This document shows, piece after piece, positions 11,105 to 21,516 of a stretch of 64,000 nt of DNA (position 1 is the first letter of the stretch; each line of letters starts with the position of its first letter). A program made the position numbers and the translations under genes. The DNA comes from Diploscapter coronatus (lineage: Eukaryota; Nematoda; Chromadorea; Rhabditida; Rhabditidae): NCBI GenBank assembly GCA_964036155.1, contig OZ038423.1:20289249-20353248 (forward strand), written 5' to 3'. The notes beneath the pieces are model-generated. The model saw only the letters and a program-made list of their open reading frames with translations. It did no database searches and was not told the DNA's origin.

Positions 11105-14100
11105 ATGAAACAGTCCAGGTGAGTTTCATAATTTCCTTTATGTTTACGATTTTTAATTGTATTATTCTCAGATCGTCACTTGTGCTGCTCGCCCTCGTCG
11201 GTGCGAGTTATGCAGCCCCTTCAAAGGTCGAAAAACCCTCCAAGACTATCGAGGTTTGTTAATCCAAAATGTCTACATTTTTTCTAAGTACATATTTATT
11301 CATAACAAAGTTGAGCCAATTTGTTTAGCTGATTTTCATCTCACTTTTTTCTAATTATCGCTAAAATTCGTAGCATTTTTCAGAATCTTTCATAGAGAAA
11401 TTTTCAACTTTGCATCATTGCACAACTGATGCATTATTTGCTTAAATTAATTCTTTAATTCAATAACTCAATAGTGCAAAAATATCCCTGAAAATATAAT
11501 GTTCATTAACAGTGGAAAACGTCGCCTTTATCTACGCATTTTCGTTGGAGAGCACTAAAATACCACAAATATACCGTATTTTGATTTCAATATGTCAATG
11601 AAATAAGAAGAGAATTAAATATTTCAACTTGAAGAAGCGATTTCCCATAAGTTACTCAATTCTATTTCTTGCCTTTTTCCCATTTCGCCTGTTCTACTGT
11701 TCTGGTCCATACGCGCATTTCTCGCAGGGCGCTTTTTAACACACGAACTGTCACTTCATTTGACCGATACGATTGTTAATAAACATGAGACTGTGGTTTC
11801 TGGAAACCTCATTAAAGTCATCCCAGTATGTTTCTTCCTATTAAACGATCTTATTATCTGAACTGCAGAAAGGCAATGAAGATCACTTTTTCTTCTTATG
11901 TATTTTTGTAAATAGAAGACAATTTTAGGACGCGGTAGTAATAGACGACGATGCAGAGCTGATCTCGAAATACAAGGCCTTAGTCCACAAGGACATGGGT
12001 ATGAGAAGGCGAAGTGAGCACTGAGCACTGTCCTGTCGTCGTCATTAATTCATTCTCATCTGTCATACTGTAGATCAATCGATCACTCAATTAACGCATT
12101 GGCTGTTAATTTACTGATCGAGTTATGTCCGAAATTGCTTATTGCTCGAAATATGTGGAAAAAGCGCGGCAATGTTCGCAAAGTGGTAATACGAAGACCC
12201 AAAATAGGAAACGATCGTGTTTAGACTGCGAATGCATAAAAAGGCCCAATCTAGATCGACGATAAATCCCATGAAACTGATCTGTGCCAACAATCAGCTC
12301 ATGACTTTCGCATCCGCGCGTCGTCGCGGGGTTTTTGTATTGGAGACGCGTGTTCTTCATCACAAGATTCAGTTTCCGATTTTTTCGGCTTCGTCCAAAT
12401 TTTGGTTACACCCTTGCGGATATTTTAATCAGACACTTGACCATGTGTTTGCGCTCTCTAGACCACTCAATGAAAACTCACGACGACAATTACGGACATA
12501 CAAGAGCTGCTAGTCAGCAAGTACAATACTAATTCGACATGTTTAGATCCGTTCAACGGATTTGGAAACGGGGGCTATGGGTCGTACGGCAGAGGCGGTG
12601 AGCTGTTCCAGTTGAGTAGCAATTTGTGTTTATTTTAGGCTCAGGAAGTGGCTATGGAAATGGAGGCGGGCCTTGGGACAACTTCAATGGAGGATATGGT
12701 ATTTCAAAAGCATATTGGGTTTGTCGACGACACATATTTCAGGACAAGGAGGCTATGGAGGCGGCCCGGACAATTATGGACCGATGGGAGGTCAGTGTGA
12801 CGCAAATATTGCGACAATTGGCGCTATTTAACCGCCTCTTTAGGCTATGGAGGAGGATCCTACGGGGGAGGAGGAGGAGGAGGACCCGATTACCCATATT
12901 CGCCCTATGGCGGAGGAGGTTCGCTTTTAGTCAATTCCTGAATGCATATTAATTCGGACAATTATAGGCTATGGAAATGGCGGATGGAATAATGGTGGTG
13001 GCCCAGGTAACATACTCGATTGATAGTTTTGCACCAGTTATCGCAAGAGCTAATAAATTTAAATTAGCAATGTCAGAATGCGAAAACTAGCATTCGCACT
13101 GTGCGTTCGAAATTTTCGGTCCTTTTTCCGACCTACCTGCCTGGGTTCCTAATTGATAATCATGGGAAGTTATTTTTATGCGACGTAATATGGATTTTCC
13201 CTCATTCGAACTTGTATCTAATTGAAATACAACGAAAATGACTGCGAAAGAACTTGGGAAGCAACTGCAGAAAACGATCATAACTTTGCTCACACTAAAC
13301 CGTTTTTGGAGATCTAAAAAGTACTCCACCCCAGTTGATTTCTCCTATCGCGCCTCAATGTTAGTTGACCATGATTATCAATCCCGAAAACTGACTTGGC
13401 CTTTCCAATTGAGATATTATCCTTTTATTATTACTCTCATTTTATCATAGCATTAACTAAAGTCCTACATTTCTAGTGTTTCTCATTTCATACTCACAAA
13501 TTAAATTCAATGACGATCTTCATCAAGCTATTTATAGGAGGATGGGGCTCTAATGGAGGCGATTACATGCCTTACGGAGGGTAAGCTATTAGGATATGCA
13601 TTCAGTTAGAAACCTGATAATTTCAGCGGTCCAGACTATGGTGGCCCGATGGGTGGTAATAAACTTTAATATCGCTGATGTCAACGTTTGAAATAACGCC
13701 AAACAATTGCTTCTCGTATAATAATTCTGTTAAATCAACCAATTTATAGGCGGATACGGAGGAAACGGAGGAGGCTGGGGCGGGCCAATGGGAGGTCGGT
13801 TGATTTATCTATTTTAAAATATCACAATGCAATGAAGAATATTAGCTGTTCAGCTTAATTTTTATAGTTGCCTAATTAACCAGCTCGACTAGTGATTGTT
13901 CAATTCATATGTATTCAGGATACGGCGGTGGTAATTCCGGCTATGGACCCATGGGAGGCGGAATGGGAGGTGGAGGAGGATATCCCGGAGGCAAGTTCAA
14001 CAGAAATTGAATGGTTTTTGAAATCTTTCATAGTAAAAAGTCAACCATAGTTCCGTTGGTTATGAGCTCACTTGATTTATTTCAGACGGATATGGCCCCT

Positions 14101-14253
14101 CAGGAGGTTTCGGCGGGGGCTCTGGATATGGTCCCATGGGCGGTATGGGCGGCATGGGCGGCGGCGGCGGCGGTAGGTTGAAGAAATTCCCAGAAATTCT
14201 ATTGAATATTTTTAGGAAATTGCCCAAACGGAGAATGCAGAGGCAGGAAGTAG
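11105..14253 (+). CDS. Secreted glycine-rich repeat protein (YGxxGG type)
   Basis: Exons: 11105-11118, 11172-11253, 11929-11998, 12547-12597, 12639-12698, 12743-12790, 12844-12918, 12968-13006, 13538-13580, 13627-13655, 13750-13794, 13919-13990, 14086-14172, 14216-14253. They total 753 nt, 250 aa. The N-terminus is a signal peptide (MKQSRSSLVLLALVGASYAA, cleavage likely after the alanines). A short charged pro-region follows, with DAVVIDDDAELISKYK. The body is dominated by Gly, Tyr, Pro, Asn and Met (GYGGGPDNYGPMGG-like units). The C-terminus is GNCPNGECRGRK with the only two cysteines. From 11998 on, nearly every intron falls after the first base of a Gly codon. The intron 13991-14085 has a GC donor (GCAAGT). 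A structural matrix/cuticle or shell-type role, or a Gly-rich antimicrobial role, would fit; neither is shown. Confidence 0.85.
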
Positions 14254-14568
14254 GAGAGCGAATAGAAGACGAAGAAATGAAAACATCAACGAGCGAATAC
14301 GAATACACGAGGAAGTCATTTACTCTGCGCATCGCTCAGTCGTCATATCAGCAGCACTTCCAATTACAATTCACGGGCAAACTCCAATTCCTTATCACAT
14401 CGCAATTCCAAACTCGTTTATCTGCAATTGTTGGCTCCTTAAATTATTATTTTTGATCTTTAATTTATTATTATTGTTTAAAGTTGAGAAAATATATTTC
14501 AAATGTTTATAAAGTGTTTTATTTAGTTTATCGCAAATTTACAGACATTCACGCTATTTATCAAGGTG

Positions 14569-16178
14569 TCAAAATTTGCAATATGTGCAAGACGCGAGAC
14601 CATTGGAATTACACGAGACGCAGCGTAGTCGTATTGTTTCGCCTCTGAAAGTAATCTACCCTGCTTTTTTCATCCAAATCTGGCCCCTGGACTCATACCC
14701 ATTCTTCCTGTTTGTATAACATTACCTAATACTCTTCTTTGCTCCGTTGCACTTCCTACACACGAAATACCCCCTTCCAGCGCAGTGCTGACAATCAGTC
14801 CTTCCCCTGAACGAACGTAGTTCTTCTGCCAACTGTTTCTTCTCATTCTTTTCTGTCAGTGTTATATTATTCTGAAATTTAGAAGAAGAGCACCTTTATA
14901 AAAAAAATACCCAAAATTACTCCAAAATATCGACCGTTTACGAATACCGCAGGTAGACTTTCATAGACCAAATAGCGATCTGCCTGAATGTAAAAATGTA
15001 GGAGTTAAGCATTTTGAATTGCGAATATTGTTATGTAGCGCAAAAAAGTTTTGTAGTAGCATGATTAATATTAGAAATCATATTCAGAATGAGGTATTAA
15101 AGACCTAACGATAAATGCCATTATACATTGCTTATAATGTATTACTGTTATTTATCGATAAGCTGTTTTATCAATTATCTTCTAATGTATATCATTCTGA
15201 AATCTTCAAGCAACTCTTCTTAATACTTACTCTGGGCAAATATTTTTAAGAGATTAGATTTTTGTCGTTAGAGGAATTTAGATTAAGATATTGGAGGAAT
15301 TATTTTCATTAAATTAGTACCTTCGTAAGCTTCATTCGATCAGCCAATTCATCTGCTAACTCCGAATCGATGTTCAGATCTCTCAATTCAAATCGGATAT
15401 TCAATGCCCGTAATAAGTCAACCTGTAGTAAATCAATTTAAGCAAAAAATTGAAATAAGGTTCAAGAAAAATATTTACCCACCGCGTCTCTGCATTTCTC
15501 CCAAATCTTCCTTAGAATTCCGCAACTCGTCATGTAAACAACAATTTTATTGCACTCTTCCCGTTCGTAATCTCTCTGAAGTGAGGGAAAATGCGTTAAT
15601 GAATTACGTAATGTTGATATCTACCGTCCACTTCATTCGGTTGTTCATTATTCGAACCGTATTGTAAACATGGAGATTCTTTCCTCTAATACTATCGTTT
15701 CGTTTGAGATAGTGCTAAATCTAACTAGTGAATATTTTAGGCATCTATTTTTATATCAAAAACACCCATTTCCAAAATTAATACTATTCTATTATAAAAA
15801 TAATAAAAAATTAACTAAATATTTAAACTTATTATGCAGCAACAGGACACGTCATGAATACAGTTCGATTTATGTTTAACTTAATGCTTGCAAGACATGG
15901 TCTATCCATGGTAAAATAGGAATCAATTGAAACATAGTTGTGAGCATTTATAGTTAGCGATGTTATCATCAATTTTGTTTGTTATTTTAGACAACTGCGA
16001 TCCTCAATTCGCTTAAATTTGTCGATTAATATGAGCGAATCGAGAGTATTTATGCGCTATCCTGTACATCAAATCGAAAGTAGCAATAATTGCATAAATT
16101 TACCTCCTGTCCTGCAGCAGCATCCAATTCGAGTTTTATTCTGTGCAGTTCAGCTAACATCATCCGACGATCTTCCAT
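14569..16178 (-). CDS. GRXCR: GRXCR-like glutaredoxin domain, cysteine-rich protein
   Basis: Six exons: 16104-16178, 15483-15575, 15321-15422, 14921-14983, 14726-14871, 14569-14644. They total 555 nt, 184 aa. After a short helical N-terminus comes a glutaredoxin-type fold (KIVVYMTSCGILRKIWEKC, then LPAVFVNGRYFG in the position of the GRXCR LPQLFVDG strand). A C-terminal module of paired CxxC motifs follows (DCQHCAGRGYFVC, KCNGAKKS, CVSCNSNG, CTYC), likely zinc-binding. This combination is diagnostic of GRXCR proteins, which in vertebrates shape actin-based stereocilia. The classical CPYC redox site is absent, as is usual in the family, so catalysis is not implied. It is shorter than vertebrate GRXCR1 (about 290 aa), mainly at the N-terminus. 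The start is the first ATG of the open exon; a further 5' exon cannot be excluded. It diverges from the IQ-motif gene. Confidence 0.85.
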
Positions 16179-16763
16179 AGCCAGAAGATGATTGGGTGAG
16201 TTGGAATTCAAAATAGTCAGAGACACACAGCGTGCAATCTGAGTAATTCTGAACAGCTCAGAGACTGCAGAGAGCAGGCAGAACTGTCGAATGACATTCG
16301 GATTGTGAATTGGGAATACAATTACAAAGAAAGGAGTGGCTGGTAGGTGATAGCGTAGGGGAAATGGAGAGGGCAGAAGATTGAAAGAGAGCGAGAGATA
16401 TGATCGAGACAGGAAAGAGAGCTAAATTGTAAATAGTTCCGAATTTGGTAGGAGACTTCAAATATACGAATGTAATGAATGGAGTGAACTGATAATACAA
16501 CTGTGGTTAATATGCATTAGAATATCAAAGGACAAAATTATGCCTAATCAGTTTCGTAATAATTATAGCTTAATTTATATTTTCTATTATTCGTACATTA
16601 GTTTGCTATTTTTTGTTTTCGAATAGTTCAAAGTTGAAATGGTCTTCATTTAAAATTTGTGAATGCGCGGTTTTCTCGTTTCCATAGCAACGGTTCCTTT
16701 CCTACTGCATGTGACATGTTCTAGCATCGAGTTTGGTAGTCCATATTTTTGACTTTCATCAAA
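16179..16763. promoter_or_regulatory. Divergent intergenic region GRXCR / IQ-motif gene
   Basis: These 585 bp separate two start codons on opposite strands. No TATA box or repeat was recognised. A shared regulatory region is inferred only from the spacing. Confidence 0.35.
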
Positions 16764-18190
16764 ATGTCGTATTCATCTGATGGAGAATTGGATCAGGTTA
16801 AATTAATTTTTGTTGAAATTAATTAATGACTATACAATTCAGCAGTCCGCGGCTATTCGAATTCAAGCCTGGTGGCGAAAGGAAATGCGGAATGATCTGA
16901 AAAAGGCAGAAGAGCAATATAGGATATTCGAGAGAAGACCAATGCAGCCCGTCAGATTGAAGACCAGTCAGCTCATCGATAGACTAGAACAGTTGAGGAA
17001 AGAAAAGGTCGGCCATACTTTATTTAACTAAGGATATTGGGCTAATCAGAAAATTACTTGAATGACTATCTTAAACTTGAAGATTAAGTGGCAAAGTTTT
17101 TGCTCCAAAGTGAGCTCATAAATGATGTAATGCGAACATATACCAAATTTGTGATATACCATTTTGGATCACTCATGACGCAAGCCTTACATTTCTCAAG
17201 CTCAATAATATTTGATCAATGATTTGGAAATTTATGGTCTCAAATCCGAAGATATTCGAGTACATATCGGTGCAACGACTTTTCCATATCCGTAAAATTT
17301 TTAAGCTTATTTATCAAAACAATTGAGTAACTGCGTTGCGAATATTAGCTCTTTGATCATTTATTGAACTAAATTCAAGAGGTAAGAGATCATACTTGAT
17401 AATAACCTTCTAACATATCCAATAATTACAATTTTAGAGACTCGAGCAAGTTAAATATGAACGAATTATGAATCTGCCTGCTAGGAAGGTCAATGATTTC
17501 TTGGCTGATGAGCAATGGGCACCAGAAGAAGCGAAGATTGAAGAGAATCGGGAAGGCCAGAGGAGGGAGGAGGCTGCCAAACAGATTCAGAAAGCTGTAT
17601 GCAAATTGACGCAACCAAAAACATCTAACTAGTTTTCAATTTAGTTTCGAGCATATTCATGTCGACAGAAAGCTGGACAGTACTTGAAAAATATCCAACA
17701 CATTCCATTGAAACGAAGGCTGGAATTAATCGAGGAAATTAATGAAAGAATCGCTAGCAGAAAGACATGGAATAGATGCAGTGTGAAGGAGATTGAAACT
17801 GAGGTGAGAAAGGAGTCTTGGGATATCATCAACTGATGCAATTTGAAGTTTTCGATTTTGCATGATAGTATAAGCGGCAATGCCATAAATAGCCGATAAA
17901 ATTGCAGCTTGAATCACATAAATCGAAGCTGAAGCAGTCTGCCTTTGAATATGCCAGAAGACAACAGACTACCAATAAAATTGATATCGATTGTAAATTG
18001 ATAGAAGGTAAATAATTTCATGTTTCATACAATTTCCATTGACGCAAATAATCCATATTTAGGCTTCAAACAAAGCGACTCTTCCTCAGATAGGCTCCAT
18101 CTTCTCTCCTCACTCACAACTGTAACGCCACTCACAAAATACAAAGCTTCTATACGATTTAATCGAAAAATCGACGATATTTCTCTGTGA
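16764..18190 (+). CDS. IQ-motif (calmodulin-binding) protein, family not identified
   Basis: Six exons: 16764-16796, 16843-17007, 17438-17596, 17645-17803, 17908-18007, 18063-18190. They total 744 nt, 247 aa. Two IQ motifs are visible: AAIRIQAWWRKEMRNDLKKA right after the N-terminus and AAKQIQKAFRAYSCRQKAGQ about 90 residues later, the second split over an exon junction. Between them are charged helices (RLEQVKYERIMNLPARKV). The C-terminal third is helical and then Ser/Thr-rich, ending IDDISL. IQ helices of this kind bind calmodulin or related light chains. Proteins of this size and layout are often ciliary or centrosomal, but I cannot match it to a named member such as IQUB or SPATA17. Start: first ATG (AAAATGTC) of a short first exon. 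Its 3' end faces that of EFHD, 205 bp away. Confidence 0.75.
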
Positions 18191-18395
18191 AGCATTTCGA
18201 TCTCAGAGAATATTTATTATGCATAAATTAATAAAATGCATGTACAAAAATGAATGGAAGTCTTTCATAGAGTAACTAGCAGATTGTCATCGGTCATGTC
18301 GTAAGTAATGAATTATAAATATTGAGTCATCAATGAAATCAAAGAAATGCCATTATTAATATTGAACAGTAATTAATCAACACACACAATGATGT

Positions 18396-19948
18396 TTATT
18401 TAAAAAGATTCTTGCTCTCCAAGAATCTCTGCCTGCTTTCGGCCTTTTCTTGCTCCTTTTGTTTCCTTTCCTCCTGTTCTGCTTTAATTTCGGCCTCAAA
18501 TTTGGACGATTTAGTCTGTTCCTCGATTTTTGCCTGAAAGAAGTTGGCAGCTCCAAGCACTCCTTCTTTCGTTACATCCACACTGTCGGCCAGTTGTTGG
18601 AATACCTAATTTAGGGAGATTATTTTTTATTTTATTTTTTTTCGGCCTTACTTCAGAACATCCCAATTCCCCTTTAGCAGCCAATCTGAAGATGAGGAAA
18701 AATTCTCGGAGCGAGATTTTTTGGTCCTAAAAGTATTGGTTGAAGTCTAAGTTAATTAATTAAAAAAGAATACCTGATCTTCATCGACTTTCTGAATGAT
18801 CTGCTTCAGAGCAATGTGGGTCTGTGCGTTGCCCAACTTTTCCATCATTCTCTTCAATTCCATAAAATCGATGTAATTATCCGCGTCTTCGTCGAATCTG
18901 AATATTTTATTGTTAACGTGTAAACTCTTCAATCAATTACTTTTTGAAAGTTTCAGTGAAGAATTTGATCTGTTTCCGCGAAAATTCAGGGAACTCGGCA
19001 TACAGAGGCAGCTTCTGGTTGATTTTGTGAGGGATTGCATCGCCTGGAAGATTTTCATTGTATTCTTTACTAAGTTTGAACTCCGAAAGGTCTAAATTAG
19101 TTTTAGAAGGAATTAGTGCATGCATTATATTTTAGCTATCAAAATCATAAATGATATTTTTACAAGCTTACTTTTTACGTATCTTTGCGCACTCAGACAA
19201 GGTAAAATTCTCATTGATTGTTTTAATATTCAATCAACAGAGATTTTATCTCAAACAGGTTGCACAATGGATAGATCGATAGAAGGTGAGAAGATGAATT
19301 GAGAAACACACAGCATGCAGACAAACGCGTTATATTTTATTCCCCTTCAGTGCTATTGGGTTGATCCATAAGTTCGTAGCGCGCCTTATAACTTTTTTGT
19401 ATCTAATGAATTCAAATGAAGTTTTGAGACACACACCATGAGAAAGCCAATACGCTAATGGTACTAATACCGAAAGCCCTGTTTGGGTTCGTTAGATAAG
19501 AAGAAAATTCTTCCGGTGCGCTACGAACCTATGGACCAACCCAATAAAATAATTTCTCAAAATTATATATCGATATTCTTATTAATCTGAAGAGGAATAA
19601 AGTGGTGAGTTGTGAGTATATTGTTGTCATTGGCGAGTTGCGAAAAACTAAGGGAAAGTATTTATTTATGGAAACAATATACTCGCAATCAAAATGTATT
19701 TTCTAACAAATAACAAAGGACCTGTTGACTGGTAACTGAGACAAATTGACTGAATGCAGGTATCGATAAGCATTCTGCTGGAAATGCGCGATTGGAAATG
19801 AGAATTGAGTGATTGAATTGAAGGAAGGAAGGAATAATGCAACGAGAGGATGAAGCTGTGAAGCTGCAAGGAAAACAAAGAACTCGAAGGAAGGAGGGAA
19901 GGACAGACCTGAACTGGGGGAGGCCGGGGAGGAATTCTCATCCGCCAT
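18396..19948 (-). CDS. EFHD2: Swiprosin / EFHD1-2 orthologue (Ca2+-binding actin regulator)
   Basis: Five exons: 19909-19948, 18941-19091, 18774-18897, 18652-18726, 18396-18605. They total 600 nt, 199 aa. Order: a short disordered start (MADENSSPASPSSD), a linker with EFPEFSRKQIKFF, EF-hand 1 (FDEDADNYIDFMELKRMMEK), a helix with AQTHIALKQII, EF-hand 2 (VDEDQDQKISLREFFLIFR), then a C-terminal helix and coiled coil (EGVLGAANFFQAKIEEQ, EIKAEQEERK). This matches swiprosin proteins over the whole length. Vertebrate EFHD2 is about 240 aa and fly Swip-1 about 217, so it is full size. The family binds Ca2+ and F-actin and tunes actin bundling. Intron 1 is 817 nt and contains a mariner-type MITE. Start is the first in-frame ATG; its donor phase fits exon 2 exactly. 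Confidence 0.93.
19356..19544. mobile_element. Mariner-derived MITE in EFHD intron 1
   Basis: A 189-bp element has inverted ends of about 27 bp: TTGGGTTGATCCATAAGTTC on the left, and the right-end complement TTGGGTTGGTCCATAGGTTC. It is flanked by TA on both sides (19354-19355, 19545-19546). The TTGGGTTG... end and the TA duplication fit the mariner superfamily. It is too short for a transposase, so it is an internally deleted copy. Confidence 0.75.
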
Positions 19949-21516
19949 TGATAGAGAGCGCGATTGGGATGGAAGATGATGACGAGAAATCAGAACGACA
20001 AACTGAATAAAAACAGAGAGAAGAGTGAGGAGAGAAACAGAGAGTGGTCAACAGACACAGGCTATGCATGACTAATGGAACCGCCGCCAATACTCTTTCT
20101 CACTATTTCGTATCGTAATGAATACAAAAGAGTATGATTTATCCCTGCCCGTTTTCACTTCCTATTCTAAAACATTAAAGGCGACATTTTCTGAAACGTG
20201 TCAGTTTTCTTCAAAACAAAGACGTTTCTTCTCGCTACTACTGCCCAGAATGACACATCACCCACATTGCCCAGATTGACTAGGAAAAAGGCGGTAAAAT
20301 AAATCAAATTCCAGGAAATTTAAAATGGTTTGGTTCGAAGAGGGATATTTTGGTGCGCAAAAATAAAGGACGAACTGAATGGAAACATTTGCGATTTGAT
20401 TTGAGATGAAAATAAAAGGATAACAGAAACAACAGCGGAAAAAGCAGAAACAGAAGATCGCAGGGCTGGAAAAACTTGACATGTTTGTAGAAGAAATGCG
20501 AAAAATAGAGAAAATGGAAAGAGGGTAGTGAGATGTCTGAAAATGATGATGAAAAGGAAAAAATCCAAATGAGCTGAGGATAGGTTGAGGCTTTGTGTTT
20601 TTCCTAAAGAAAAATTTGGAACGAACAGTGAATTTTAATGACTAATTCATAGAAATTTAATAAATCATCCGAAAGAAAAAGTTTTGTTTATCCCATAACT
20701 TTTAGATCTATTATTATTAGTAAGTTACAAGAACTCAATTGAATGAGTTTGTGATAAATGAGAGTTCTCAACAATTTCAAATGAATAATTATAAATCCTG
20801 CGCTTACGAGATATTTTTTTTTTTTCCTAGCATTCTTCCCTATGTGGAGGGGTCTGCTACGCTTACGAGATATAGTAGTGAGAATTATCATTCATATACT
20901 CTTGCCCACCTCTGACTATCAAAGTTACCGAAAAAGAATTCTTACCAGACTATATCAAACATTGGCTATATATAATTGAATTAATATACTACTGCTAACT
21001 AGTCGAATTAAGAATTTTTAAAACTGGGTTGGCAGAATTACTGTTGACCCAATAGCAATACCTACTTTCAAGGGTTGCAGATGATGGCAGAAATACCATT
21101 CGGTGAAGAGAATGACTGAGAAATTGGGAGAGATGCAGATTGAGGCCGATCGACTGGATGAATGAAGAGCGAATGCAATTCTAATTCCCATTTATATGAG
21201 GGACCGAGGGATTGAGGTGGACAGATTTGATGCCGAGAGATGAATGAATGGGTATGCAGAGAACGACTGAATGACTATAAGATTGCATATTAGTATTTAG
21301 TCATAGTTAGATAGAAACTAGGAAGGAGAAAAACTTGGTGAGCATTATAGTTAACATTATTAAAATTATGGACGAAGATAACGAAGGCTTATGTTGAAAT
21401 TAATGTAAATAAAAAAGATTATAGCAAACTATTGTATCATGTAAATAATTATCATCTCGACATTAATGCACAAATATTTAGGCAAAACAAGATATTATCA
21501 ATATAAAAAACCCTAC
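19949..21516. other. Upstream of EFHD and 3' of the proline-rich gene; possible extra first exon
   Basis: Mostly AT-rich, low-complexity DNA. On the minus strand TATAAA at 21191-21196 is followed by about 100 nt ending in a good donor (GAAAG/GTAGGT, 21065). This could be a non-coding or alternative first exon of a gene reading leftward. Its frame from the ATG at 21099 does not join EFHD exon 2, so I do not assign it. The missing last exon of the proline-rich gene must also lie here. Confidence 0.3.
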
